From contig NZ_MAYU01000022.1 of assembly GCF_001685025.1 (NCBI RefSeq), positions 186,001 to 250,000 of the forward strand: a DNA stretch of 64,000 bases. The letters are read 5' to 3'. The DNA comes from Bacillus sp. FJAT-27225. GTDB lineage: Bacteria > Bacillota > Bacilli > Bacillales > Cytobacillaceae. The translations under genes and the position numbers were made by a program. The notes beneath the pieces were generated by a model. The model had not been told where the DNA came from. It did no database searches and saw only the letters and a program-made list of their open reading frames with translations. Below are positions 25,046 through 32,836 of the stretch, piece by piece (positions within the stretch are counted from its first letter, which is position 1; each line of letters starts with the position of its first letter).

Positions 25046-25351
25046 AATTTCCATATGGAAGCAGAAAAGTCATTTATCCTGATTCGTTTAAAATACCCGG
25101 GAACTTTCACATTCAAATCCAAGCCATCCAGATACACTGCCAAGCGAACGAAAACCAGCCATTAAACCGCCCCTACCGCTTAAAGCCATGGTCAACCTCA
25201 TAGGCTTCCAATCCAAATTGCACAAAACATATCCGAGAGTTTTAATGTTTTATCCGAGATTTCTTTACGACCCCCTAATTCTCTTGGACACGAAAAGGGT
25301 TGAAATATTACACTTGTGACAAGAATAGGTTCAGGATTAGGAGGTCAAAGT

Positions 25352-25636
25352 ATGCCCAAAAGGAAAATTGAGGCGTTGGAGGATGTAAAGAAGAATTACG
25401 TTCGTATGGCCATTGAAAGCGGCAATTACGCATCTACCGCACGGCGTGCAGGAGTTGATGCTAAAACTCTGAAAAAATGGATGAACGAGTATGGTGATGA
25501 AATCAGGGAACAAATGGAGGATCCAAACACGTTTCCGATCGGGTTGCCTTGTGGTTTGCTCCTGAAGCAGTGGTTGAACCAAAAGAAGGAGGTACATACG
25601 AGCTCTATTTCATTCCAGGCAACCGAGAATCCATGA
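25352..25636 (+). pseudogene. truncated transposase-like HTH protein
   Basis: MPKRKIEALEDVKKNYVRMAIESGNYASTARRAGVDAKTLKKWMNEYGDEIREQM: an N-terminal helix-turn-helix like those of IS3-type OrfA or related transposases, with a perfect AGGAGGT site 7 nt upstream. After about residue 62 the frame runs out of phase into an SRPBCC coding sequence and ends at 25636. The last about 33 residues are therefore not native. Probably a remnant left by a deletion that fused two genes; may still make a short DNA-binding peptide. Confidence 0.6.
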
Positions 25637-25941
25637 ATACAAGAGGATGTACCGTTACTAAAATCGTCCCTGAAAAAACGCTACAGTTTACTTGGAAGGG
25701 GCCTGACCCTTTCAACTCCCTTATGAATAGGGGGCATGAGCTAACTGAAGTGAAGGTCAGCTTAGATGCTGTCGGGCCAACGGAAACCAAAGTCTCAATA
25801 GAACATAGCGGCTTTAATAGAAGCAAAGAATGGGATGAAGCATTTAACTGGCATCAAAATGCATGGACAGGGGTGCTTAGCAGCCTGAAATCGGCCATTG
25901 AAACAGGAGAAGGCGAGCTTTGCTGCCAGCCTAATTTGTAG
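25549..25941 (+). pseudogene. 5'-truncated SRPBCC/AHSA1 gene
   Basis: The frame reads LWFAPEAVVEPKEGGTYELYFIPGNRE... and continues to the family C-terminus (WDEAFNWHQNAWTGVLSSLKSAIETGEGE), but the first about 30 residues of an AHSA1-type domain are missing: the upstream sequence in this frame has no start or ribosome binding site and in another frame is the transposase-like fragment. A deletion or insertion junction near 25540-25552 is inferred. A TTG at 25549 could start translation but would not yield a full fold. Confidence 0.65.
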
Positions 25942-25943
25942 GT

Positions 25944-25980
25944 AACAGGGGATGGTTTCAAAGCGTCCCCTTGTTATAAA
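25944..25980 (+). terminator. terminator after the truncated SRPBCC gene
   Basis: AACAGGGGA / TCCCCTTGTT hairpin followed by an A/T-rich tail. Confidence 0.6.
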
Positions 25981-26007
25981 AAAAAGAATGCACCCTTGGA
26001 TGCATTC
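25979..26007 (-). terminator. terminator of the DUF4317 gene
   Basis: GAATGCA / TGCATTC hairpin followed on the minus strand by eight Ts. Confidence 0.8.
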
Positions 26008-26019
26008 CTTATTGTAGTT

Positions 26020-27180
26020 TTACAGATTTTCAGTTTCCAATTGGAAGCCCTCAACAACGGCCTCTTCATCGATTTCAAGCAGAAGGCAGCGTTTCCCATT
26101 ATGGGTCACATACCGAACATTCTTCAAATCTTCCGGGCTAAGGGTGACCGTAGCCACCTTTGTATTGATTTTAATCGATTTTGGCACAAGGCTGGTGGCC
26201 TTCATTTCTTTTTTCTCATTATCAAGCACGTTTTTAAAGGCGAATTCGACTTTCTCGGTGCTCACGTCCTTTACACCGCTATCGTGAAGGATTTGTTCGA
26301 CATCGTGATAATCCAGCATCACGGCTTCTGATTCTTCGGATTCCTCTGATTCTTCAATGACTTTATTGATTTCAGTATAAATATTTGCAAGCACATCGGT
26401 TTCAACTTTTTCACCAATCAACGAATGAAGCACAAGTTCAAAGCTGTCCTTTTCTTCCTTGGCTGTGTGGATAGGCTCACATGTCAACACTTCTTCAATG
26501 AAGCGGTCACTCGGCTGGTTTGCCTTTCCTGCCGAATAAAGAATGTGGTTTACATCCGCCGACCCTTGATTGAATGTTGGAAAAAGAAAGCCGAACATCG
26601 GTGCCGAAAGATTAATAATTGGATCGACTGATGTATTTGCCTTAAATTCTTTTTCAATATAGTCGAAGACGAGCGAAGACTTCGGCTGATCGGTCCGGTT
26701 TTGGCTGCAAAGGATGAACTTGTGAGAAAAGACTTCATCATCCCCGCCTTCTTCTGTATCCTCGTTCCGCGCCCGTGTGGCAATCTTGAATTCTCCCCGA
26801 ATAAACGTGACGACTGTATCCATTTCATACGTTAAGCCATCATACATTTTTTCCACGATTGACAGCATTCTTTGCATCCAACTTTCTGTATCAGTTGTTT
26901 TCAGGCTGTCATATAGGACGGTTTGCGTGCTGCCTTCTTCCCCGCGCTTGAATTTCAGGTCAAACAGCTTGGCATCGAGTTGCCCTGCAAGCACCTTTTT
27001 AAAGTTGTCCATAAAAAGCTCCTGCTGAAACTGCTCAAGCATCCCAAACGGCTGGCTTTGCCAATGGTAAATTTCAGATGTTTCTTTTTGTACATACACA
27101 TTGAAGATATCTGTAATTTCCAATTTATCGTTATCCGTCTTAAATTGCTTTCGAACTGTGCTTACATCCTTCTTATTCAC
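26020..27180 (-). CDS. DUF4317-family protein
   Basis: A 386-residue soluble acidic protein with the N-terminus typical of DUF4317 (NKKDVSTVRKQFKTDNDKLEITDIFNVYV). GTG at 27180 is preferred because it lies 7 nt after GGAG; an ATG two codons earlier is too close. A Glu/Ser-rich linker (VIEESEESEESEAV) separates the main domain from the C-terminal part. Monocistronic; function unknown. Confidence 0.8.
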   Translation of the reverse strand: MNKKDVSTVRKQFKTDNDKLEITDIFNVYVQKETSEIYHWQSQPFGMLEQFQQELFMDNFKKVLAGQLDAKLFDLKFKRGEEGSTQTVLYDSLKTTDTESWMQRMLSIVEKMYDGLTYEMDTVVTFIRGEFKIATRARNEDTEEGGDDEVFSHKFILCSQNRTDQPKSSLVFDYIEKEFKANTSVDPIINLSAPMFGFLFPTFNQGSADVNHILYSAGKANQPSDRFIEEVLTCEPIHTAKEEKDSFELVLHSLIGEKVETDVLANIYTEINKVIEESEESEESEAVMLDYHDVEQILHDSGVKDVSTEKVEFAFKNVLDNEKKEMKATSLVPKSIKINTKVATVTLSPEDLKNVRYVTHNGKRCLLLEIDEEAVVEGFQLETENL

Positions 27181-27261
27181 ATACATTCTCCTCTCAAGCT
27201 CCAGACATAAAATTTTATCATTGATTTTTTAGATTTTACAAGCTAATTCACCCAAAATTAA

Positions 27262-27299
27262 AAAAGGGATGGCCGCCAGCACCAGTGGCCCATCCCTTA
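27262..27299 (-). terminator. terminator of the RsbR-like STAS gene
   Basis: AAGGGATGG / CCATCCCTT stem with additional inner pairing; on the minus strand it is followed by TTTTTTAATT. Confidence 0.8.
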
Positions 27300-27302
27300 C
27301 TC

Positions 27303-28322
27303 TTACTGATTGTTTTTCTTTACAAGTTCATATCCGTTTTCGCCAATGGCATGTTCTACCCCTTGCTGCAGGCTTAAAAATGAAAGGATACCTGTCATTT
27401 TCACGTTCGCATTGGCCATGTGGCTCGCAAGCCCAGAGGAAACCCCGACAATATAACATTCACTTCCTAACAGGCGAATGGCTTTGATCAGCTTTTGCAA
27501 TCCGAATATAGTGTATTCGTTAATTTGGGTCATTCCTGTCACATCGATTAAGATGTAATTTGCTTTCCTGGCAGATAATTCGAAAAGGGCCCTTTCAACA
27601 AGGTCTGAAAGCCTTTCCTCGTTAAATGTCCCAATGAGCGGGATAACCAGTATTCCCTCCAATACAGGAATGACTGGGGATGACAGCTCTTTTACAAGCC
27701 CCGACAGCTCTTCTGTCCTTTCCTGAACCTTTTCCTCCAATTCAGCAATACTTTCGAGCTCCTTCTTCCTGGCCAGGTTGTGAATATTTTTGCTGAAGGT
27801 AATAGTGGATTTGGTCAGCTCTATCTCATCATAGCTGCAGCCTTCATTTTGAGTTTGTTTCACCTCATACCACATGTCTTCTTTAAAAAGACCGCCAAAG
27901 ATTCCTGCCCAATGACTGGGCATTAAAACATGTACATGTTCATTTTCCCCATTTTTGAAAATCCGGTTCTCCCAGCTATTGAAGAGCCGAACTACTACTT
28001 TCTTTTCATCCAGTGAGAGGTATGTAATCTCAAAATCTCCCCATCCTGCACTTTTGTATATATCCCGGTATTCAACGAGTATTTGCTCAATATCACTCCG
28101 GCCCTCATAGTATGTTTTCACTATTTGCCCCATTTGATAGCCGGTTGCCTCATATACTGTTTTTGAAACACCCTTACCCGAAACCTCTTCGATCGTATTT
28201 AAAAACAACTCGATTGCAGTGTCCCAGAATACCAGTGCGGAAGCACCATCAAACGTTATCAAACCGTCCGTCTCATCCCAGATGAACTCATTTGTGTTTA
28301 CATGTATGCTGGTTTTTGTCAT
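27303..28322 (-). CDS. RsbR-like STAS-domain sensor protein with Glu at both phospho-Thr sites
   Basis: A 339-residue protein: an N-terminal sensor region (1 to about 190) unlike the globin-like domain of canonical RsbR, a coiled-coil linker (ARKKELESIAELEEKVQERTEELSGL) and a C-terminal STAS domain starting ELSSPVIPVLEGILVIPLIG. Aligned to B. subtilis RsbRA, Thr171 (GTIDTER) corresponds to Glu in GTFNEER and Thr205 (VVDT) to Glu in QINEY. Stressosome RsbR proteins are phosphorylated there by RsbT, so this paralogue would look permanently phosphorylated. Monocistronic. Confidence 0.8.
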   Translation of the reverse strand: MTKTSIHVNTNEFIWDETDGLITFDGASALVFWDTAIELFLNTIEEVSGKGVSKTVYEATGYQMGQIVKTYYEGRSDIEQILVEYRDIYKSAGWGDFEITYLSLDEKKVVVRLFNSWENRIFKNGENEHVHVLMPSHWAGIFGGLFKEDMWYEVKQTQNEGCSYDEIELTKSTITFSKNIHNLARKKELESIAELEEKVQERTEELSGLVKELSSPVIPVLEGILVIPLIGTFNEERLSDLVERALFELSARKANYILIDVTGMTQINEYTIFGLQKLIKAIRLLGSECYIVGVSSGLASHMANANVKMTGILSFLSLQQGVEHAIGENGYELVKKNNQ

Positions 28323-28459
28323 TCTTGTTCTCCTATACTATAAAGTTTGGGTGGGAATTTGCAACAGCATTTTCAAGTTGAAGACTTATATTAATAAGTT
28401 CTACCTATAACCTTAAAATCCTTTTCATTTAAAAAACTATAGTCTGGGTTTTCACTATA

Positions 28460-28563
28460 TGTACGTGTTTTCACAACTTAGACAATAAGCTTTGACAGCT
28501 TTTTGAACAGCTTTCGAAAGCCCTATTCATACCGTGCTTACCGGAGTATATTTACAGTGTAAA
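28460..28563 (+). promoter_or_regulatory. conserved DoxX-cassette regulatory region, copy 5
   Basis: TGTAC-N6-TCACA (28460-28475), GAACAG-N12-CTATTC (28505-28528; the spacer holds palindrome CTTTCGAAAG as in copy 1), TATATT (28547-28552), TTTACA-G-TGTAAA (28551-28563). Confidence 0.65.
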
Positions 28564-28601
28564 CAACGAATTTAACTAATAAAGGAAATGGGGAATCATT
28601 C

Positions 28602-29102
28602 ATGTTTAACACATTTTTAAGGGAAAACAAAGTTGTTGCTGCTCTTCTCGCTGTCCTTCGTGTCTATCTCGGCTACGCCTGGTTCACAGCAGGCCTTGGC
28701 AAAATCCAGGGCGGATTCGATGCTAGCGGCTTTATCAAAGGCGCAATCGCCAATCCGGTAAAAGGTCCGGACGGCGGCGTTGTGTATCAATGGTATGTAG
28801 ACTTCCTCCAAGGTGTAGCTCTTCCAAACATTGACCTGTTCAACGTACTTGTGCCTTGGGGCGAGCTTCTTGTAGGACTTGGCCTGATGATTGGCTGCCT
28901 GACTACTGCCGCAATGTTCTTCGGCCTTGTTATGAACTTTGCATTCTTCTTTGCCGGAACTGTCAGCCATAACCCAACAGATATCCTGTTCGGCTTCATC
29001 ATCCTTGCTGCTGGCGCGAACGCAGGTAAATACGGCCTTGACCGCTGGGTACTTCCGTACATCAACAAAGCTGTTTTCAAAAAGGAACAGCCGCAAAACT
29101 AA
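28602..29102 (+). CDS. DoxX-family membrane protein, cassette copy 5
   Basis: A 166-residue protein nearly identical to copy 1 (FLQGVALPNIDLF, LMIGCLTTAAMFF, DRWVLPYINKAVFKKEQPQN). The leader and control region are also closest to copy 1, so these two are probably the most recent duplicates in the window although 17 kb apart. It lies between the RsbR-like gene and a small membrane protein gene. Confidence 0.88.
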   Translation: MFNTFLRENKVVAALLAVLRVYLGYAWFTAGLGKIQGGFDASGFIKGAIANPVKGPDGGVVYQWYVDFLQGVALPNIDLFNVLVPWGELLVGLGLMIGCLTTAAMFFGLVMNFAFFFAGTVSHNPTDILFGFIILAAGANAGKYGLDRWVLPYINKAVFKKEQPQN

Positions 29103-29141
29103 CACAAAGGCGGAGTCCCCCCCTTCTCCCCTTTCAATATT

Positions 29142-29174
29142 AATAAAGAGGCCGTCGCTGATGGGCTCTTTATT
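29142..29174 (+). terminator. terminator after DoxX copy 5
   Basis: AATAAAGAG / CTCTTTATT hairpin with a GC-rich loop. The rest of 29175-29513 is AT-rich, with no gene seen. Confidence 0.6.
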
Positions 29175-29513
29175 TGTATGGGGTTCTACCGTGTACGTAT
29201 GAGAATTCATAGGCGGAAAATTTCCGGCTACTATATATAGAGGCAGTTTAAGAAGCAGAAATAAGCGGAGATATTCCGATTAACCTGCTCTACATAAGAC
29301 AAAAACAAATGATTTGAATCATATAACCGGAAAAACATCCCTTATTTTTTAGAAATATCGTTATTTCCCAATTTAGCCGGAATTCTTCCGATTATTTTTC
29401 AAACAAAGTGAGATCAACGATCAGTTATAACAAGACCCTTGTTTTAAAAACAAACAAGTTCTTTACCAAATAAAAGATATGGTATACTTGCCCCAAAAGG
29501 GGGACAAGAAATT

Positions 29514-29666
29514 ATGAGGGATTCATTTGTATTGCTTCCGATTCTCATTTTTTATATCGTTCCAATGGTTTTCATCATTTGGTACATGCTTAAGTTTTTG
29601 AAGGTTCAGCAGGAACGGAATACGATTTTAAAGACAATTTCTGAAAAATTGGATAGAAGGCTTTAG
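29514..29666 (+). CDS. small single-pass membrane protein (DUF4083-like)
   Basis: A 50-residue protein: MRDSFVLLPILIFYIVPMV..., one long hydrophobic segment (about 5-28) then a charged helix KVQQERNTILKTISEKLDRRL. AAGGGGGA lies about 10 nt upstream of the ATG and a perfect terminator follows at once, so the gene is probably real. The pattern (one membrane helix plus short coiled coil) resembles DUF4083-type small proteins, but I cannot confirm the family. Confidence 0.65.
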   Translation: MRDSFVLLPILIFYIVPMVFIIWYMLKFLKVQQERNTILKTISEKLDRRL

Positions 29667-29668
29667 AA

Positions 29669-29692
29669 GACAGGGGAAACCTGTCTTTTTAT
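29669..29692 (+). terminator. terminator after the 50-residue membrane protein
   Basis: GACAGG / CCTGTC hairpin with loop GGAAA followed by TTTTT. The remaining 29693-29974 is AT-rich and should hold the ltaS-type promoter. Confidence 0.82.
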
Positions 29693-29974
29693 ATTTTGCA
29701 GCCTTCACTGCCCAAAGACCTGCAAAACAGCTTCTATATAGTTTATAGTTTTAATGCTCCGAAACCTACACAACTGATCCTTTTTTTGCACCTTCAGAAA
29801 TCTTTTCCATAGTTTTTTAATTGTAAGGTATGCTATACTATACATTCGAATTTACAAAGGCTTAACATATGCTCTATGATTTATCAAAAAATGTTTTTTA
29901 AATACTAAGTCCATTCATAATTTGTTCATATTTTTCTTATAAGATATACGCAGTATAAGGTAGGTGTAAAAAGT

Positions 29975-31912
29975 ATGAAACAACTCTCCATTTTAAATAA
30001 GTTTAGGGGTTTTTTCTTTTTAGCTGTGTTGTTACTCTGGATAAAGACGTATGCAGTGCAATTGACTCAATTTAATCTAGGAATAGACAACGGGCTGCAG
30101 GAATTTCTGTTGTTTTTCAATCCATTGGGATCTTCCTTGTTATTCCTTGGATTGGCATTCTTCTTCAAAGGAAAGAAGAAGTATTCTTCCATGTTGGTTA
30201 TTTACTTCCTCTTGTCTTTCCTTTTATATGCCAATGTATTGTACTACCGGTTCTTTAATGATTTTATTACATTGCCAACCTTGTTTCAGACACAGAACTT
30301 TGGCGATGTCAGCAGCAGCATAGGTTCGCTGCTAAAGCCGTATGATATCTTATTCTTCATTGATTTTGTGATCTTAATTGGCCTATATGCTTTCAAGATT
30401 GTAAAAATTGAAGTCAAAAATATGAGCCGCGCAAAAACTGCCGCGCTTTTCGCATTTGCTTTGTTCATTTCTAGTATAAATCTGGCTTTGGCGGAAATGG
30501 ACCGACCTCAATTATTGAAGAGAGGCTTTGACAGGAACTATATCGTGAAGTACTTGGGAATGTATAATTACACCATTTACGATGCCGTCCAAAGTTCAAA
30601 AGCTTCAGCCCAAAGGGTATTGGCCGACAGCGATGAAATAACAGAAGTCATCAACTTTACAAAATCCAATTATGCCGAGCCTGATCCACAGTACTTCGGG
30701 GCGGCTAAAGGCATGAATGTGATTTATTTGCATCTTGAATCGATTCAAACTTTCCTTATTAATTACAAGCTGCACGGTGAAGAGGTTACTCCATTCCTTA
30801 ATTCACTGGTGAATGAAAAGCATACTTTATACTTTGATAACTTTTTCCATCAAACGGCACAGGGCAAGACAGCCGATGCAGAATTTATCATTGAGAATTC
30901 ATTGTATGGATTGCCACAAGGTTCCGCTTTTACAACGAAAGGAAAAAACACGTACCAGTCGGCGCCAGGAATTCTTGGCCAGAAAGGCTATACATCAGCC
31001 GTCTTCCATGGCAACGGCGGCACGTTCTGGAACCGGAATGAAATTTATAAAGCTTTTGGTTATGACAAGTTTTTTGATGATCGTTCTTATGAAATAAAAC
31101 CGGAAGACAGGGCAGATTATGGCCTGGAGGACAAGCCATTCTATAGGCAGTCAATTCCGCTCCTGGAAACATTGCCTCAGCCATTTTATGCAAAGTTCAT
31201 TCCTGTTTCCCATCATTACCCGTACACGATGGATCAGGAAGAGGCTACAATCGCACCGCATACAACGGGCGACAAATCGGTCGACAACTACTTCCAGACA
31301 GCCCGTTATGCTGACGAAGCATTGAAGGAATTCTTTGACTACCTAAAAGAATCCGGACTGTACGATAATTCAATCATCATTATGTATGGTGACCATTATG
31401 GAATCTCTGAAAACCATAACAGAGCAATGGCACAAGTGCTTGAAAAAGAAATCACTGCATTTGATAACATTGCTCTGCAGAGAGTGCCACTGTTTATTCG
31501 TGTTCCAGGCATTGAAGGCGGAATTAACCATGAATACGGCGGGCAAATTGACTTGATGCCTACACTGCTCCACTTATTGGGTATTGATGCTAAAGACTAT
31601 GTACAATTTGGGACAGATTTGTTATCCAACGATCATGACGAGCTGATTCCTTTCCGGAACGGAGACTTTGTCAGCCCGACGATTACATCCATTCGAGGAA
31701 AGTTTTACGACTCGACGACCGGACTTGAATTGGAAGAGGACAGGCTGGAAGAAGCCAATGCTTATCGGGAAAACGCAATGCAAAAGCTGCGGCTTTCAGA
31801 TAAAGTTGTAAATGGTGATTTATTGCGATTCTACACGCCTGAAGGGTTTACCCCGATTGATCCATCGAAATATGACTATACATCTCCCGGAAGTTCTCGT
31901 TTGGAAAAATAA
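29975..31912 (+). CDS. lipoteichoic acid synthase family protein (LtaS/YfnI type)
   Basis: A 645-residue protein with five N-terminal membrane helices (to about residue 180) and an extracellular sulfatase-fold domain. Catalytic elements match LtaS: Glu255 in HLESIQTF, the nucleophile Thr299 in GKTADAE, SHHYPY, and metal ligands in MYGDHYG. It polymerises glycerolphosphate from phosphatidylglycerol onto a glycolipid to build lipoteichoic acid, or primes it. Which of the several Bacillus paralogues it matches cannot be told here. Monocistronic. Confidence 0.9.
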   Translation: MKQLSILNKFRGFFFLAVLLLWIKTYAVQLTQFNLGIDNGLQEFLLFFNPLGSSLLFLGLAFFFKGKKKYSSMLVIYFLLSFLLYANVLYYRFFNDFITLPTLFQTQNFGDVSSSIGSLLKPYDILFFIDFVILIGLYAFKIVKIEVKNMSRAKTAALFAFALFISSINLALAEMDRPQLLKRGFDRNYIVKYLGMYNYTIYDAVQSSKASAQRVLADSDEITEVINFTKSNYAEPDPQYFGAAKGMNVIYLHLESIQTFLINYKLHGEEVTPFLNSLVNEKHTLYFDNFFHQTAQGKTADAEFIIENSLYGLPQGSAFTTKGKNTYQSAPGILGQKGYTSAVFHGNGGTFWNRNEIYKAFGYDKFFDDRSYEIKPEDRADYGLEDKPFYRQSIPLLETLPQPFYAKFIPVSHHYPYTMDQEEATIAPHTTGDKSVDNYFQTARYADEALKEFFDYLKESGLYDNSIIIMYGDHYGISENHNRAMAQVLEKEITAFDNIALQRVPLFIRVPGIEGGINHEYGGQIDLMPTLLHLLGIDAKDYVQFGTDLLSNDHDELIPFRNGDFVSPTITSIRGKFYDSTTGLELEEDRLEEANAYRENAMQKLRLSDKVVNGDLLRFYTPEGFTPIDPSKYDYTSPGSSRLEK

Positions 31913-31918
31913 TAAAAA

Positions 31919-31955
31919 AACTGCTTAAGGCTGTGGCCTTAGGCAGTTTTTTTAT
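31919..31955 (+). terminator. terminator after the LTA synthase gene
   Basis: AACTGCTTAAGGC / GCCTTAGGCAGTT hairpin followed by seven Ts. Confidence 0.85.
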
Positions 31956-31981
31956 GTTTAGGCGTTTCTTTTTTCACTATC

Positions 31982-32085
31982 TGTACAGTAGTTCACAGGT
32001 TAGACAAGAAGGTTTGACAGCTTTTTGAATAGATGCCAAAACCCCTATTCGTATAGTGCTATCAGGAGTATATTTACAGTGTAAA
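31982..32085 (+). promoter_or_regulatory. conserved DoxX-cassette regulatory region, copy 6
   Basis: TGTAC-N6-TCACA (31982-31997), GAATAG-N12-CTATTC (32027-32050, perfect arms), TATATT (32069-32074), TTTACA-G-TGTAAA (32073-32085). Confidence 0.65.
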
Positions 32086-32137
32086 CAAGTTAATTAACTT
32101 CATTAAAATAAAACCAAATCGAAAAGGGGAATTATCC

Positions 32138-32638
32138 ATGTTTAACAAATTCTTACGCGAAAACAATGTTGTTGCTGCTCTTCTTGCTGTACTTCGTGTC
32201 TATCTCGGCTATGCCTGGTTCACAGCAGGCCTTGGCAAGATCCAGGGCGGATTTGACGCAAGCGGCTTTATCAAAGGCGCGATTGCTAATCCAGTTAAAG
32301 GCCCAGACGGCGGCGTTGTGTATCAATGGTATGTAGACTTCCTGCAGAGTGTAGCACTTCCAAATATCGACTTGTTCAACGTACTAGTCCCTTGGGGCGA
32401 ACTTCTTGTAGGTCTAGGACTGATGATTGGCTGCCTGACTACTGCCGCAATGTTCTTCGGTCTCGTGATGAATTTCGCATTCTTCTTCGCCGGAACTGTT
32501 AGCCATAACCCAACTGATATCCTATTCGGATTCATTATTCTTGCAGCTGGTGTGAACGCTGGCAAATACGGCCTTGACCGCTGGGTGCTTCCTTACATCA
32601 ACAAAGCAGTATTTAAAAAGCATCAAGTCCAAAACTAA
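32138..32638 (+). CDS. DoxX-family membrane protein, cassette copy 6
   Basis: A 166-residue DoxX-family protein of the copy-3 type at its ends (MFNKFLRENN, KKHQVQN; leader AAAAGGGGAATTATCC) but copy-1-like in the middle (AAMFFGLVMNF, DRWVLPY). This mosaic pattern suggests gene conversion among copies. A unique change is Ala to Val in LAAGVNAGK. Own control region and terminator. Confidence 0.88.
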   Translation: MFNKFLRENNVVAALLAVLRVYLGYAWFTAGLGKIQGGFDASGFIKGAIANPVKGPDGGVVYQWYVDFLQSVALPNIDLFNVLVPWGELLVGLGLMIGCLTTAAMFFGLVMNFAFFFAGTVSHNPTDILFGFIILAAGVNAGKYGLDRWVLPYINKAVFKKHQVQN

Positions 32639-32676
32639 GGCGGAGCCCTCCTCCCCTCCGCTTACTATATAGACTG

Positions 32677-32703
32677 AGCCCTTCGTTCGAAGGGCTTTTT
32701 TTG
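32677..32703 (+). terminator. terminator after DoxX copy 6
   Basis: AGCCCTTCG / CGAAGGGCT perfect 9-bp stem with a 2-nt spacer followed by seven Ts. Confidence 0.85.
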
Positions 32704-32836
32704 TTACTCGATCCTATTATCCGTTTCTTATCCACGCTGCCTGCAAGCAATACTATGGTTTCCATCAATTTCCTTCATTAAATCCCGGTTTTAGCAAGCA
32801 CCCTATACATATATAGAAAATGGGGTGAATTTTACC

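Noticed and set aside
28617-29210. Long antisense open frames across the DoxX genes (also 24483-25073, 12060-12302, 21502-21814)
   Set aside because: They recur only because the sense genes are near-identical; no ribosome binding sites, and the translations are low-complexity shadows of the DoxX codons.
11814-32638. DoxX cassettes as an insertion sequence or integron-type element
   Set aside because: No transposase, integrase, terminal inverted repeats, target duplications or attC-like ends are visible next to any copy.
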